DNA of 64,000 bases from the NCBI GenBank assembly GCA_910584085.1, contig CAJTZY010000007.1:6309-70308 (forward strand). The letters run 5' to 3'. How positions within the stretch are numbered: position 1 is the first letter of the stretch; each line of letters opens with the position of its first letter. The position numbers and the translations under genes are program-made. Below are positions 7,910 through 16,090 of the stretch, piece by piece. The DNA comes from an uncultured Bacilli bacterium (GTDB lineage Bacteria > Bacillota_I > Bacilli_A > RF39 > UBA660). The notes below the pieces were generated by a model, which was given only the letters and a program-made list of their open reading frames with translations, did no database searches and was not told the DNA's origin.

Positions 7910-8539
7910 ATGAAAAAAATAATGGACAAACTATTAAATAATATAAGATTTGATAAAAGATATGTATTATTTTCAGTAGTATTAGTAATACTTGGCATAA
8001 TTACAGGATCTATTTTTGTGGTTATATTAAATAGTACTGATAAATCACTAGTTATTGAGTATATAACTTCATTTGTGGATACTATTAAAGTTAATAAATT
8101 CAATTATGTTGATACTTTTAAAAATACTATTATTATAAATTATTCTATACTGTTAATATTATCAGTGGTAGGTTTTTCATATTTTTTAGTACCAATAAAT
8201 ATATTAATTTTATTTTATAAAGCATTTATTATAGGATTCAGTTTATCTTCGTTTGTACTAACTTATAAAATAAAGGGGTTATTATTAAGTATATTATATA
8301 TATTCCCACATTTAATAATAAATATCTTAATATTTTCACTCTTAGTTGCATTCACTATCAAATTGTCATTAAGTATGATCAAATGTATTATAAGAAAAAA
8401 ACAAGTCAATATGAGGATGTATTTTAATAAATATTTTAATACTTTAATTCTTTTCATGATACTTATAACTATAAGTACATTATATGAATCTTTTATCGCA
8501 CCATTTATATTAAAATTTATGATTAATATATTAATATAA
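7910..8539 (+). CDS. spoIIM: Stage II sporulation protein M
   Basis: A 209-residue membrane protein with about five hydrophobic helices (residues about 17-38, 73-95, 102-125, 130-155 and 175-200). It shows the SpoIIM/DUF95 pattern: VLVILGIITGSIF, SYFLVPINILILFYKAFIIGFSLS, IFPHLIINILI. SpoIIM with SpoIID and SpoIIP degrades septal peptidoglycan and drives engulfment. I chose the ATG at 7910 (GAGGCGAT upstream) over the in-frame TTG 30 bases earlier. spoIID and spoIIP are not in the window. Confidence 0.85.
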   Translation: MKKIMDKLLNNIRFDKRYVLFSVVLVILGIITGSIFVVILNSTDKSLVIEYITSFVDTIKVNKFNYVDTFKNTIIINYSILLILSVVGFSYFLVPINILILFYKAFIIGFSLSSFVLTYKIKGLLLSILYIFPHLIINILIFSLLVAFTIKLSLSMIKCIIRKKQVNMRMYFNKYFNTLILFMILITISTLYESFIAPFILKFMINILI

Positions 8540-8564
8540 ATTATTCTTTACCTCTACTTTACAC

Positions 8565-8592
8565 TTGACAAATGTAAATATTATGATAAAAT
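8565..8592 (+). promoter_or_regulatory. SigA-type promoter of the HTH regulator
   Basis: Perfect TTGACA, a 16-base spacer and TAAAAT, followed by AGGAGGG and the ATG at 8613. This is one of the best housekeeping promoters in the window. Confidence 0.75.
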
Positions 8593-8612
8593 TATAATAG
8601 GAGGGTAAAAGA

Positions 8613-9413
8613 ATGGAAACTAAATTATCTGATTTATTACGTGAACTTGGGATTTCTAAAGTAAAATTAGCTAAGTTTTTAGGGGTTTCTAGACAGATGA
8701 TATATAATTATTTAGAGCTAGATGATATAAATAAATGGCCAAAAGATAAAAAAGTCTTGTTATTGAACTTATTTGGTGTTAAAAACCCTGAAGATCTTGA
8801 TAACATAAAGGTTGATACTGATTATATTACAGAGGTAGAATTAAAATTAAATAGCTTATGCAGTACAAATAGTGAAGAGGATAGGGGAGTAACGAACGAA
8901 ATTTTTAGTGGCGTAAGTCCTAAAAATCAAGAATTATTCATAGGAGTTATGGATTTAATTAAAGAATATTTAGAAGATAATGGTAAGGAGGGAATTAATG
9001 TAGTTAATTACTTTTATCATTATTTACAGGCTATTAATAATACAAAGGAGTTAAAGTATATTTTAGCGTATGTAGCAAAAGAAACTGGATTTGAAAAACC
9101 TATGGAATTCGTATTTGAGGAAGATGAACAATTTATATTTGAAAGTGTTATGTTCTCTGCTATGGTACTTTATAGAAGTGGTAAAGCGTCAAAAAGTAAA
9201 TTAGCTGAATCTCATAGAAGATTTGTTAATCAAATTGAACAAAAAATGGAAGATAAATTAAGTAGAACTATGGAACTTAATAATGTTAAAGTTCAAGCTT
9301 TAAAAGAACTTGGATATACAGAAATAAATGAAAATAATGCTTCAGAAGTATTTGAAAAAATAGCTGAAATTCAATCTAGAAAAACTGCATTTAGAAAAAT
9401 AGATGAAGAGTAA
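8613..9413 (+). CDS. HTH (XRE/Cro-like) transcriptional regulator
   Basis: A 266-residue protein. Residues 3-30 form a helix-turn-helix (LLRELGISKVKLAKFLGVS, then RQMIYNYLE), as in XRE-type regulators. The rest is a helical region of unknown family (residues 70-266, including NELFIGVMDLIKEY-like helices and ESHRRFVNQIEQK). It has no transmembrane segment. A strong promoter and AGGAGGG site suggest steady expression. It forms a single-gene unit. Targets are not deducible; it could be a lineage-specific global regulator. Confidence 0.75.
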   Translation: METKLSDLLRELGISKVKLAKFLGVSRQMIYNYLELDDINKWPKDKKVLLLNLFGVKNPEDLDNIKVDTDYITEVELKLNSLCSTNSEEDRGVTNEIFSGVSPKNQELFIGVMDLIKEYLEDNGKEGINVVNYFYHYLQAINNTKELKYILAYVAKETGFEKPMEFVFEEDEQFIFESVMFSAMVLYRSGKASKSKLAESHRRFVNQIEQKMEDKLSRTMELNNVKVQALKELGYTEINENNASEVFEKIAEIQSRKTAFRKIDEE

Positions 9414-9428
9414 TTTCGTCTATTTTTT
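9396..9428 (+). terminator. Terminator of the HTH regulator
   Basis: AAAATAGATGAA pairs with TTTCGTCTATTTT across the stop codon and is followed by T residues. Confidence 0.75.
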
Positions 9429-9838
9429 AGTACACTTCCCCTACTGTTATTTTTTTCTAATAAAAGGGGAGTTTATTATCTAGTTTAAAATAGGAAATAA
9501 GATGAAGAGTTAATCATAAAATGTATTCTCGATTGCTTAAAATGAATCTAGTATAGTATATAGATATTAGATAGTAAATTAGATAATTTGTAATGATAAT
9601 TCGATTTTTCAAATTAGAAAAGATTACATCTTAGTATCTAGCAAACTTAGTGGCGCATCATTCATATTAGATGTATGACTAATAAATGTTATCATTTTAT
9701 GTGATTAATTATATATAAATTTAAAATAACAAAATATCCGATAATATATATTATGTTAACTTCTTATTATGGATTGAAACTTTATACATTATTGTATATA
9801 AAAAAACATTTTGTTAATAATATTAATGGGTGATTTAA
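9429..9838. other. About 410 bases without a convincing protein gene
   Basis: No frame above 25 codons with a ribosome site was found. Local structure is present: CCCCT/AGGGG at 9438-9472, TCATTCAT / ATGTATGA around 9657-9678, and ATTAG / CTAAT arms around 9667-9683. The segment lies between a terminator and a small gene. A small RNA is possible, but I see no recognisable RNA family: no tRNA-like, tmRNA, RNase P or SRP signatures. Confidence 0.4.
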
Positions 9839-9961
9839 ATGAAAAGAAGTAAACAAGAATCTATGAATTCAAAAAGTAATAGTATGAATAAGACTAATAC
9901 TACATCATCTAGTTCAAAATCTAATAATGCTAGATCAAATTCAAGCATAGATTGTAAATAA
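9839..9961 (+). CDS. 40-residue Ser/Asn-rich hydrophilic protein
   Basis: A 40-codon frame starting MKRSKQESMNSKSNS, rich in Ser and Asn (about half of residues) with almost no hydrophobic residues, ending SSIDCK. GGGTGA precedes the ATG by 5 bases, as in other genes here, and a terminator follows the stop by 9 bases. Such hydrophilic mini-proteins are common among spore-associated proteins, but there is no family match I can name. Confidence 0.5.
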   Translation: MKRSKQESMNSKSNSMNKTNTTSSSSKSNNARSNSSIDCK

Positions 9962-9969
9962 CCCACAAT

Positions 9970-9997
9970 AAAAGAGATTGTTAAATATCTCTTTTTT
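9970..9997. terminator. Terminator between convergent genes
   Basis: AAAAGAGAT / ATCTCTTTT stem followed by T residues; A-rich on the other side, so it may serve both strands. Confidence 0.75.
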
Positions 9998-10241
9998 GTT
10001 TATATTCTTTTAAAGCATTAGAAATTTGATCTGGACAAGAAGTAGATTTATATCCACATTTAATACCATCTAACTTGCTAATTATATAATCAATATTTTG
10101 ATTTTGGCAAAGGGACCTTACTCCTAAACTATTTCCTGGACAACCCCCTATTACTTTTATATCAATAATTGTCTCGCCATCTATCTCAAATATCATTTTG
10201 GATGAACAGACTCCTTTAGGTATATATTCATAAGTTTTCAT
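9981..10241 (-). CDS. TSCPD-domain protein (TIGR03905-like)
   Basis: An 86-residue protein with KGVCSSKMIFEI, GGCPGNSLGVRSL and the name-giving TSCPDQISNALKEY near the C-terminus. Four conserved Cys (in GVCS, GGCP, KCG and SCP) suggest metal or Fe-S binding. The TSCPD domain also ends some ribonucleotide reductases, but the role of the free-standing protein is not established. AGGTAGTT precedes the ATG. It is transcribed alone or after the ZIP transporter gene 32 bases upstream. Confidence 0.85.
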   Translation of the reverse strand: MKTYEYIPKGVCSSKMIFEIDGETIIDIKVIGGCPGNSLGVRSLCQNQNIDYIISKLDGIKCGYKSTSCPDQISNALKEYKQKRDI

Positions 10242-10273
10242 AACTACCTCCCACTCCCCTATTCTATCATGTA

Positions 10274-11023
10274 TTAGTTAAATAGTAAATGATTTAAAAT
10301 CATTATAAATGATCCAATAATGAAATAAATAATTGTATTTTTCTTGTTATAGTTAACAGATTCTTTATATAATTCGTTAATTGATATATTTATCATCATT
10401 CCTGCTATTATTGAATATATTACACCTAAAATAGTATTATCAATAAATTTGGCCAAAAATAAATATGATATTAATGCCCCAATAGGCTCAGATATTCCTG
10501 ATATTAATGTATATAGAAATGCTTTTGATTTACTTTTTGTAGAACAAAATATTGGAATACTTATGGATATTCCTTCAGGTATGTTGTGAAGTGCTATTGC
10601 CATTGTAAGTATTAATCCTAATTTTGTGTTTTGAGTAGTAGTTATATATGTTGCAATACCTTCAGGTATATTATGCATCATTATTACTAGCATTGCAATT
10701 AACCCTAATTTGTACAATTTTGTGCTATTTTTAGCACTTTTATCCACTTTTTGATCAATTATACTAGATAGTAATATTCCTATTAAAAAACCTATTATAA
10801 TTAAAAATAAGGTATATATTTTTGAATAATTATCAATTATTAACAAAAAAGAGTTAGGTATTAGATCAATTATTGATATTGTGAGCATTACTCCACTAGC
10901 AAATCCTAACGATTTACTAATAATATTATTTCTATCTTTTTTTATGAATATAAAAAGAAACCCTATTAATGTGGAAATTCCTGCAATACTTGATAAAATA
11001 AAAGCATACATATTATTTGACAT
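10274..11023 (-). CDS. ZIP-family metal ion transporter
   Basis: A 249-residue membrane protein with about eight helices. It carries the paired ZIP metal-site motifs HNIPEGIATY and ALHNIPEGISISIP in helices 4 and 5, and the E in SEPIGALISY. Bacterial ZIP (ZupT-like) proteins import zinc and other divalent metals. The length matches ZupT (about 250-270). GGTGAT precedes the ATG. It lies upstream of the TSCPD gene on the same strand. Confidence 0.88.
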   Translation of the reverse strand: MSNNMYAFILSSIAGISTLIGFLFIFIKKDRNNIISKSLGFASGVMLTISIIDLIPNSFLLIIDNYSKIYTLFLIIIGFLIGILLSSIIDQKVDKSAKNSTKLYKLGLIAMLVIMMHNIPEGIATYITTTQNTKLGLILTMAIALHNIPEGISISIPIFCSTKSKSKAFLYTLISGISEPIGALISYLFLAKFIDNTILGVIYSIIAGMMINISINELYKESVNYNKKNTIIYFIIGSFIMILNHLLFN

Positions 11024-11132
11024 AGAGTATCACCAATAAAGTGTATGATAAAAATATTCAAATATTTAATATTATTGATTTTTAATTTAAATTAATATAT
11101 AATAAAAAACATTATTTTTCTGGAGGTTTATT

Positions 11133-12323
11133 ATGTATGAAATAAAATTAGAAATTGCATTAAATGAAAATAAAAAATGTATAACTATACAAGATATCGT
11201 TGAAAATATATCATTAAAAAATCAAAAATATTTTTGTCCACATTGTAATAATGAAGTAATAGCAAGAATCGGAAAACACAATGTTCCCCATTTTTCACAC
11301 AAAGGTTTATCTTGTGACAATATTAAAGCAAAGGAAAGTGGCCTACATTTGTTATGTAAAGAAATACTATCAACTGAAAAATGTATATTTTTACCCCAAA
11401 TCACTATTTATGATAAAAATGCATTTATAGGTAATGAATTATATGAAAAGTGGTCATCAAAAATTGATAATAAATTCCAAAAAAACTTTATATATGCATC
11501 TGGTAGAAAAATAAGTTTTAATTCAATTAAAATTGAAAACAAAATAAATGATATAATTCCAGATATTATTATTGAGGGAAAAAAAAGACTATTTGTTGAA
11601 ATAGCAGTTACCCATTTTATTGATGAATTGAAAAAAGAAAAAATATTACAAAATAATTATACCGTATTAGAAATAGATATGAGCGATTTTATTAATAAAA
11701 ATATGGATAGAGAAGAAATAAAAAATGAATTAATCAACTCTATCAATAATAAAAAGTGGATTAATTTTTCATATGGAGATGATTACATAGATAAACTAAA
11801 TCAAGTAAAAAATGAAAATTTAAAAATAATACAGGTCGAAGAAAATAAAAATGAATTAGTAATAAAAAAATTTAGTGAATTGGAAAGTGGAAACTTATAT
11901 AAATATCACAGTGATGATAAGGTGGAACAGTATTTAAATACAATAAATTTTTTAGAGTATAATAAATTACCATCATATCTAAATGTTGAAATATTTGGTG
12001 AAAATGTTTTTAAATGTGATAGAAGAATTTGGCAAACTGATATTTTTTATAAATTTATTTATCGTAGAAAAAATAATTCGACGATTAATTTATCAAGAAT
12101 TTTAAGTTATATATTTTACCACCAAAAAATATATGAAATAGATTATATATTTGCAAAAAAGCAAAAAATAAATATTAATGGGAAAAATAAGGAATATAAT
12201 TTATTAGTAGATGCTGTAAAGAAATTTCTTATAAATTTAAAGAAGAATGGTTTTATTCAGGGCTATAGTGATGATATTAGATTTTATAGTGAATATACAA
12301 TTTTGAACAAAACAATTGTTTAA
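11133..12323 (+). CDS. CoiA-like competence/nuclease protein
   Basis: A 396-residue protein. An N-terminal zinc-finger-like stretch (about residues 34-60: YFCPHCNNEV, then HNVPHFSH) is followed by a nuclease-like core IIPDIIIEGKKRLFVEIAVTH with the D...E-I pattern of PD-(D/E)XK enzymes. This matches the layout of CoiA, a late competence protein needed for recombination of incoming DNA in streptococci. The C-terminal half (200-396) is unrecognised. CTGGAGG precedes the ATG. A role in DNA uptake is supported only indirectly by the pilus genes at 56527-61746. Confidence 0.65.
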   Translation: MYEIKLEIALNENKKCITIQDIVENISLKNQKYFCPHCNNEVIARIGKHNVPHFSHKGLSCDNIKAKESGLHLLCKEILSTEKCIFLPQITIYDKNAFIGNELYEKWSSKIDNKFQKNFIYASGRKISFNSIKIENKINDIIPDIIIEGKKRLFVEIAVTHFIDELKKEKILQNNYTVLEIDMSDFINKNMDREEIKNELINSINNKKWINFSYGDDYIDKLNQVKNENLKIIQVEENKNELVIKKFSELESGNLYKYHSDDKVEQYLNTINFLEYNKLPSYLNVEIFGENVFKCDRRIWQTDIFYKFIYRRKNNSTINLSRILSYIFYHQKIYEIDYIFAKKQKININGKNKEYNLLVDAVKKFLINLKKNGFIQGYSDDIRFYSEYTILNKTIV

Positions 12324-12327
12324 TTAC

Positions 12328-12360
12328 AAAAATAAATAGTTATATTAGCTATTTATTTTT
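12328..12360. terminator. Bidirectional terminator
   Basis: AAAAATAAATAG / CTATTTATTTTT, a 12-base perfect stem between convergent genes. Confidence 0.85.
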
Positions 12361-12373
12361 ATAATATAGGTCA

Positions 12374-13093
12374 TTAATGTTTAAATTCCACACAACCATT
12401 TATCATATAATCAATTATCCTTTGATCAGTATCGGCATCAAAATGAAGCCCATCGGGCAAATTAAATATTAAATTGCTATATGAATCACAATATTTAACA
12501 TTATCAAAATTTTCACTATTTAATTTATCTATAAAATAAATATTAAACTGTTCTATTTTATTATTTGTTCTTTTATTATATGGAAATTTTGTATATATCC
12601 TACTTTCATCTATAGGATTTACTGATAAAATATAAAAATTAATATCTTTATAATTATTAATAAGATTTCTATAAATTTTGAAATATTCTTCTGCTCTTTT
12701 AGTTATATCTATACCATCGTTTATATCATTTATATCATTAACACCCAAATTGAATATAACATGATATTGTACATTATCAAGTCTATTATTTATAATATTG
12801 TATAAAGTAGGCAATCCAGTATCAATTAACCAATTAATTCTAGCACCACTTTTAGCATCAATAAATAGACTACTTGGTATATTTAAATTATTTCTATTAT
12901 TTTCAATAAATTCCATTCTAGAATCCCCTACTACCACTATGTAATTTAAAGGTTTTAAATTTATATTAGTGAGATCAAATTTATATTTAATTACATTATT
13001 TTTTTGATTGCTAATACAAATTAAAATAAAAAGTATAATAAATACAAATAATATAAATATGAAAGATATCTTTTTATTAATATAGTACTTCAT
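12374..13093 (-). CDS. Membrane-anchored SGNH/GDSL hydrolase
   Basis: A 239-residue protein with an N-terminal membrane helix (about residues 8-30) and an SGNH hydrolase domain outside the membrane. Block I is VVVGDSRM (catalytic Ser), block III is LGVND and block V is DGLHFD (catalytic Asp/His). Such enzymes deacylate or deacetylate glycans or lipids; the substrate is unknown. The ATG at 13093 is preceded by GTGATGTTT as in rarA; upstream GTG and ATG in frame are less likely. Single-gene unit. Confidence 0.8.
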   Translation of the reverse strand: MKYYINKKISFIFILFVFIILFILICISNQKNNVIKYKFDLTNINLKPLNYIVVVGDSRMEFIENNRNNLNIPSSLFIDAKSGARINWLIDTGLPTLYNIINNRLDNVQYHVIFNLGVNDINDINDGIDITKRAEEYFKIYRNLINNYKDINFYILSVNPIDESRIYTKFPYNKRTNNKIEQFNIYFIDKLNSENFDNVKYCDSYSNLIFNLPDGLHFDADTDQRIIDYMINGCVEFKH

Positions 13094-13169
13094 AAACATC
13101 ACTATATTATTTTAACACTTATAAAATAATAAGACAATAAAATTTAATATAATTATATTATTAATTTAC

Positions 13170-13223
13170 AAAAAATAGCTATAAGATGTGACAAATATTT
13201 CACAATATTTATAACTATTTTTT
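13170..13223 (-). terminator. Long terminator hairpin after the alkD-like gene
   Basis: AAAAAATAGCTATAA and TTATAACTATTTTTT pair with one mismatch. Inside the loop TGTGA and TCACA extend the pairing. The structure spans the stop codon. Confidence 0.7.
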
Positions 13224-13904
13224 AAATTTTCTTAACATATCTTTTTCATCTTTATTTATTCTATTAGACTCAATTATTTTTTGCATTGCTTTATTATATG
13301 TCCAATTATCAAGTTTGTTATTTTTTAAATATTCAATAGTTTTGTCTTTATACTTTATATAACATATAGAAATAAGCCAAGCAATACTCATTTTAACATA
13401 ATATTCATCTTTATAATTTTCACATAAGCCAAATATTTTATCTATATATTCATCATTTATGTAGTAATTAAGTAGTAATACATAACCAAATCTATTTATC
13501 CAACTATTTTTACTTTTTAAATATTTTTTTATTTCTTTAAAGCCGTTATCTTTATTTTTATTAAATATTTTTAAATTTGAAACAGTTAAATCACAAATAG
13601 CCCAATTATCTATATAAGGTATAAATTCATCTATAAGAGGCTTTAAATCGTTAAATTCGAGCTTCAGATATCCAAGAATTAAACCATGTATTAACTTTTC
13701 TTCATATAAATTATGTTTATTTAATTTTATGAAACCTTTATAATTTGAGTTTGCTATAGTTTTAGCTATTTTTTTTAATTCTGGAGTTCTAATACCTATT
13801 AAATTATCACTTAAAATTAATTTTTCTTGAAAATCTTTATATTTTATATCTTTTAAACTATATAGATAATCTATAAATTCATTGTAATTATTTATATTAA
13901 TCAT
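13215..13904 (-). CDS. AlkD-like DNA alkylation repair protein
   Basis: A 229-residue helical protein of the AlkD (HEAT-repeat DNA glycosylase) type: LIGIRTPELKKIAK, EEKLIHGLILGYLK, DNWAICDLTVSNL and SKNSWINRFGYVLLL. The D-N-W-A-x-C-D motif holds residues that in AlkD contact alkylated bases. It removes bulky or cationic alkylated bases without base flipping. The start overlaps the deoB stop by 4 bases, so it is co-transcribed with and coupled to deoB. The pairing with deoB has no obvious functional reason. Confidence 0.85.
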   Translation of the reverse strand: MININNYNEFIDYLYSLKDIKYKDFQEKLILSDNLIGIRTPELKKIAKTIANSNYKGFIKLNKHNLYEEKLIHGLILGYLKLEFNDLKPLIDEFIPYIDNWAICDLTVSNLKIFNKNKDNGFKEIKKYLKSKNSWINRFGYVLLLNYYINDEYIDKIFGLCENYKDEYYVKMSIAWLISICYIKYKDKTIEYLKNNKLDNWTYNKAMQKIIESNRINKDEKDMLRKFKK

Positions 13905-15067
13905 ACTAACTTATCTAAGAAACTTTTACCAACATTAGGCATTTTAACTTTAAAATTATCCGCAATTGTTGCGCCAATATCGCTAAAACATTCAAGTTCA
14001 TCAAGTTTTTTAGGTTGTTTTAAAGATTTAGAATATATAAGTACTGGTATATTTTCCCTCGTATGATCTGTTCCCCTATATGAAGGATCATTACCGTGAT
14101 CTGCGGTTATTATTAATAAATCATCCTCATTTAAGTAATTTTTTATTTCTGGTAAATAGTTATCGAATTCTTTTATTGCCTCAGCATATCCTTTAATATT
14201 TCTCCTATGTCCGTATTTTGAGTCAAAATCGTTTAAATTAGCAAAACATAAGCCTGTAAATTTTTTCTTTTCTATTTCCATTATTTTATTTATACCATCT
14301 AAATTATCTTTAGTTTTAGTACTTTCAGTTATGCCACAATTATTGAATATATCGCTTATTTTTCCAATAGATATTACGTCAAAATTATTATTTTTTAAGT
14401 TATCAAGGACTGTATCACTTACAGGATCTAATGCATAATCATGTCTATTTGAAGTTCTTGTAAAGTTACCTGGTGTGCCGATATAAGGTCTTGCAATAAT
14501 TCTTCCGACTTTCCACTCATCTTTTAGAGTAAGTTTACGTGCAATTGAACAACACTTATATAGTTCATCTAATGGAATTATATCTTCATGAGCTGCTATT
14601 TGTAATACTGAATCAGCTGAAGTATAAACGATTAAACTTCCTGTTTCCATTTGCTCTTTACCTAATCTTTCAATTATCTCTGTTCCACTAGCATTACAGT
14701 TACCTATAATTTTTCTGCCTGTTCTATTCTCTAATTCATCTATTAATTCTTTTGGAAAACCGGTTTCAGTGAAAGTTTTGAATGGTATTAAGGTTCTAAT
14801 ACCCATAATCTCTAAATGTCCTGTTAATGTATCCTTACCATTTGCTTTTGGATGGGCTTTTGTATAGTAAGAATCTGTATTTAATTCGTTTTTATAATTA
14901 ACTAAATTTAAAAATCCCATTTTTTCTAAATTTGGATAGTCTATAGGATTATATTCAAGAATATGCCCAAGCGTGTTTGCGCCCAAATCATTAAATTTTA
15001 TTGCATCACTAGCTTCTCCTACTCCTAGTGAATCTAAAACTATTAAAAATATTCTATTAAATTTCAT
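13901..15067 (-). CDS. deoB: Phosphopentomutase
   Basis: A 388-residue protein, the usual DeoB length. The alkaline-phosphatase-fold motif FLIVLDSLGVGEASDA is near the N-terminus, with DTLTGHLEIMG and the C-terminal metal site ITADHGNDPSYRGTDHTREN. It interconverts (deoxy)ribose-1-phosphate and -5-phosphate in nucleoside salvage. AGGTTATGAT-type ribosome site (GGAGG) precedes the ATG. No other deo genes are in the window. Confidence 0.95.
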   Translation of the reverse strand: MKFNRIFLIVLDSLGVGEASDAIKFNDLGANTLGHILEYNPIDYPNLEKMGFLNLVNYKNELNTDSYYTKAHPKANGKDTLTGHLEIMGIRTLIPFKTFTETGFPKELIDELENRTGRKIIGNCNASGTEIIERLGKEQMETGSLIVYTSADSVLQIAAHEDIIPLDELYKCCSIARKLTLKDEWKVGRIIARPYIGTPGNFTRTSNRHDYALDPVSDTVLDNLKNNNFDVISIGKISDIFNNCGITESTKTKDNLDGINKIMEIEKKKFTGLCFANLNDFDSKYGHRRNIKGYAEAIKEFDNYLPEIKNYLNEDDLLIITADHGNDPSYRGTDHTRENIPVLIYSKSLKQPKKLDELECFSDIGATIADNFKVKMPNVGKSFLDKLV

Positions 15068-15147
15068 ATCATAACCTCCATTATTATTTTATCACATTTT
15101 ATATTCATATACATATTTTTTAAATATTATTTAATGTAAAGTTTGTG

Positions 15148-16026
15148 TTAATTACCATGCGGATGATAAGTTTCATAATTACCTTTTAATTCCTCATTTG
15201 TTATATGAGTATATATTTGTGTTGTAGATATATCAGAGTGTCCAAGAAGTTCCTGTATTGTTCTTAAATCTGCTCCATATTTTAGTAAATGGCTTGCAAA
15301 TGAATGCCTAAGTGTATGTGGAGATAGTTCTTTTTTTATATCTTTAGACTCAGCTATTTTTTTTATTATTTTAAAGAAACCCTGCCTTGTCATCTGATTA
15401 CCATGGTTATTTAAAAATAGATAGTCTGAATTTTTCTTTTTTAACATCGAACTACGATATTCATAGATATATTTTTCTAAATATTCTTTAGCATAATCTC
15501 CTATGGGAATGATTCTTTCTTTACTGCCCTTACCAAATATTCTTACTATATCCTGACTTAGATCTATATCTTGGAGTTTTAAATTAACAAGTTCTGATAC
15601 ACGAAGACCTGATGAATACATAAGTTCAAGCATTGCTTTATTTCTATAGCTAAAGTTATCATTTAATTCTATATCCAAAAGATTTAAAACTTCTTCTTCT
15701 GATAAAATATTTGGTAACCCTTTTTTTAATTTGGGCATTGGTATAGCCTCCATAGGATTATATTTTATTATTTTTTCTATAGTTAAAAATTTATAAAAGC
15801 TTTTTAAGCAAGATATATTTCTAGAGATTGATTTTTCATTTAAACCATTTTGGTTTATCCATTTTATATATTCTTTTAAATCATTAGTATTAATATTATT
15901 AATTTTTTTATTCTTGTTGTATTCTAAGAATTTATATAAATCTATTTTATAAGAATTTATTGTATTGTTACTATACCCCTTATCAATTAATAAGTATCTT
16001 AAAAAATCATTTACTAATTCTTCCAT
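15148..16026 (-). CDS. xerD: Tyrosine site-specific recombinase XerD
   Basis: A 292-residue protein with a SAM-like N-terminal core-binding domain (NTINSYKIDLYKFLEY) and a catalytic domain holding the Arg in SSGLRVSELVNL, HTLRHSFASHLLK (His, Arg), LLGHSDISTTQIYTH and the nucleophile Tyr in that last motif. Length and sequence fit XerD, which with XerC resolves chromosome dimers at dif. No dif site or adjacent phage genes are visible. The start at 16026 is chosen because GGTGA lies just before it; an ATG 12 bases upstream contains that ribosome site. Confidence 0.88.
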   Translation of the reverse strand: MEELVNDFLRYLLIDKGYSNNTINSYKIDLYKFLEYNKNKKINNINTNDLKEYIKWINQNGLNEKSISRNISCLKSFYKFLTIEKIIKYNPMEAIPMPKLKKGLPNILSEEEVLNLLDIELNDNFSYRNKAMLELMYSSGLRVSELVNLKLQDIDLSQDIVRIFGKGSKERIIPIGDYAKEYLEKYIYEYRSSMLKKKNSDYLFLNNHGNQMTRQGFFKIIKKIAESKDIKKELSPHTLRHSFASHLLKYGADLRTIQELLGHSDISTTQIYTHITNEELKGNYETYHPHGN

Positions 16027-16090
16027 ATCATTCACCATAAATATTATACCACTTTTTTTATATTCATGGTAAAATAATGTTGGTGATGTT

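Noticed and set aside
9624..9695. Minus-strand 23-codon frame (MITFISHTSNMNDAPLSL...)
   Set aside because: No ribosome site, very short, and in a region without other coding signs; a pseudogene remnant cannot be shown.
13184..13209. TGTGA-N8-TCACA as a Crp-type operator
   Set aside because: The arms are the inner part of a longer terminator hairpin and the spacing differs from the Crp site (N6).
15148..16026. Tyrosine recombinase as sign of a prophage or integrative element
   Set aside because: Sequence fits chromosomal XerD, and the neighbours (deoB, rarA) are housekeeping; no att repeats or phage genes were found.
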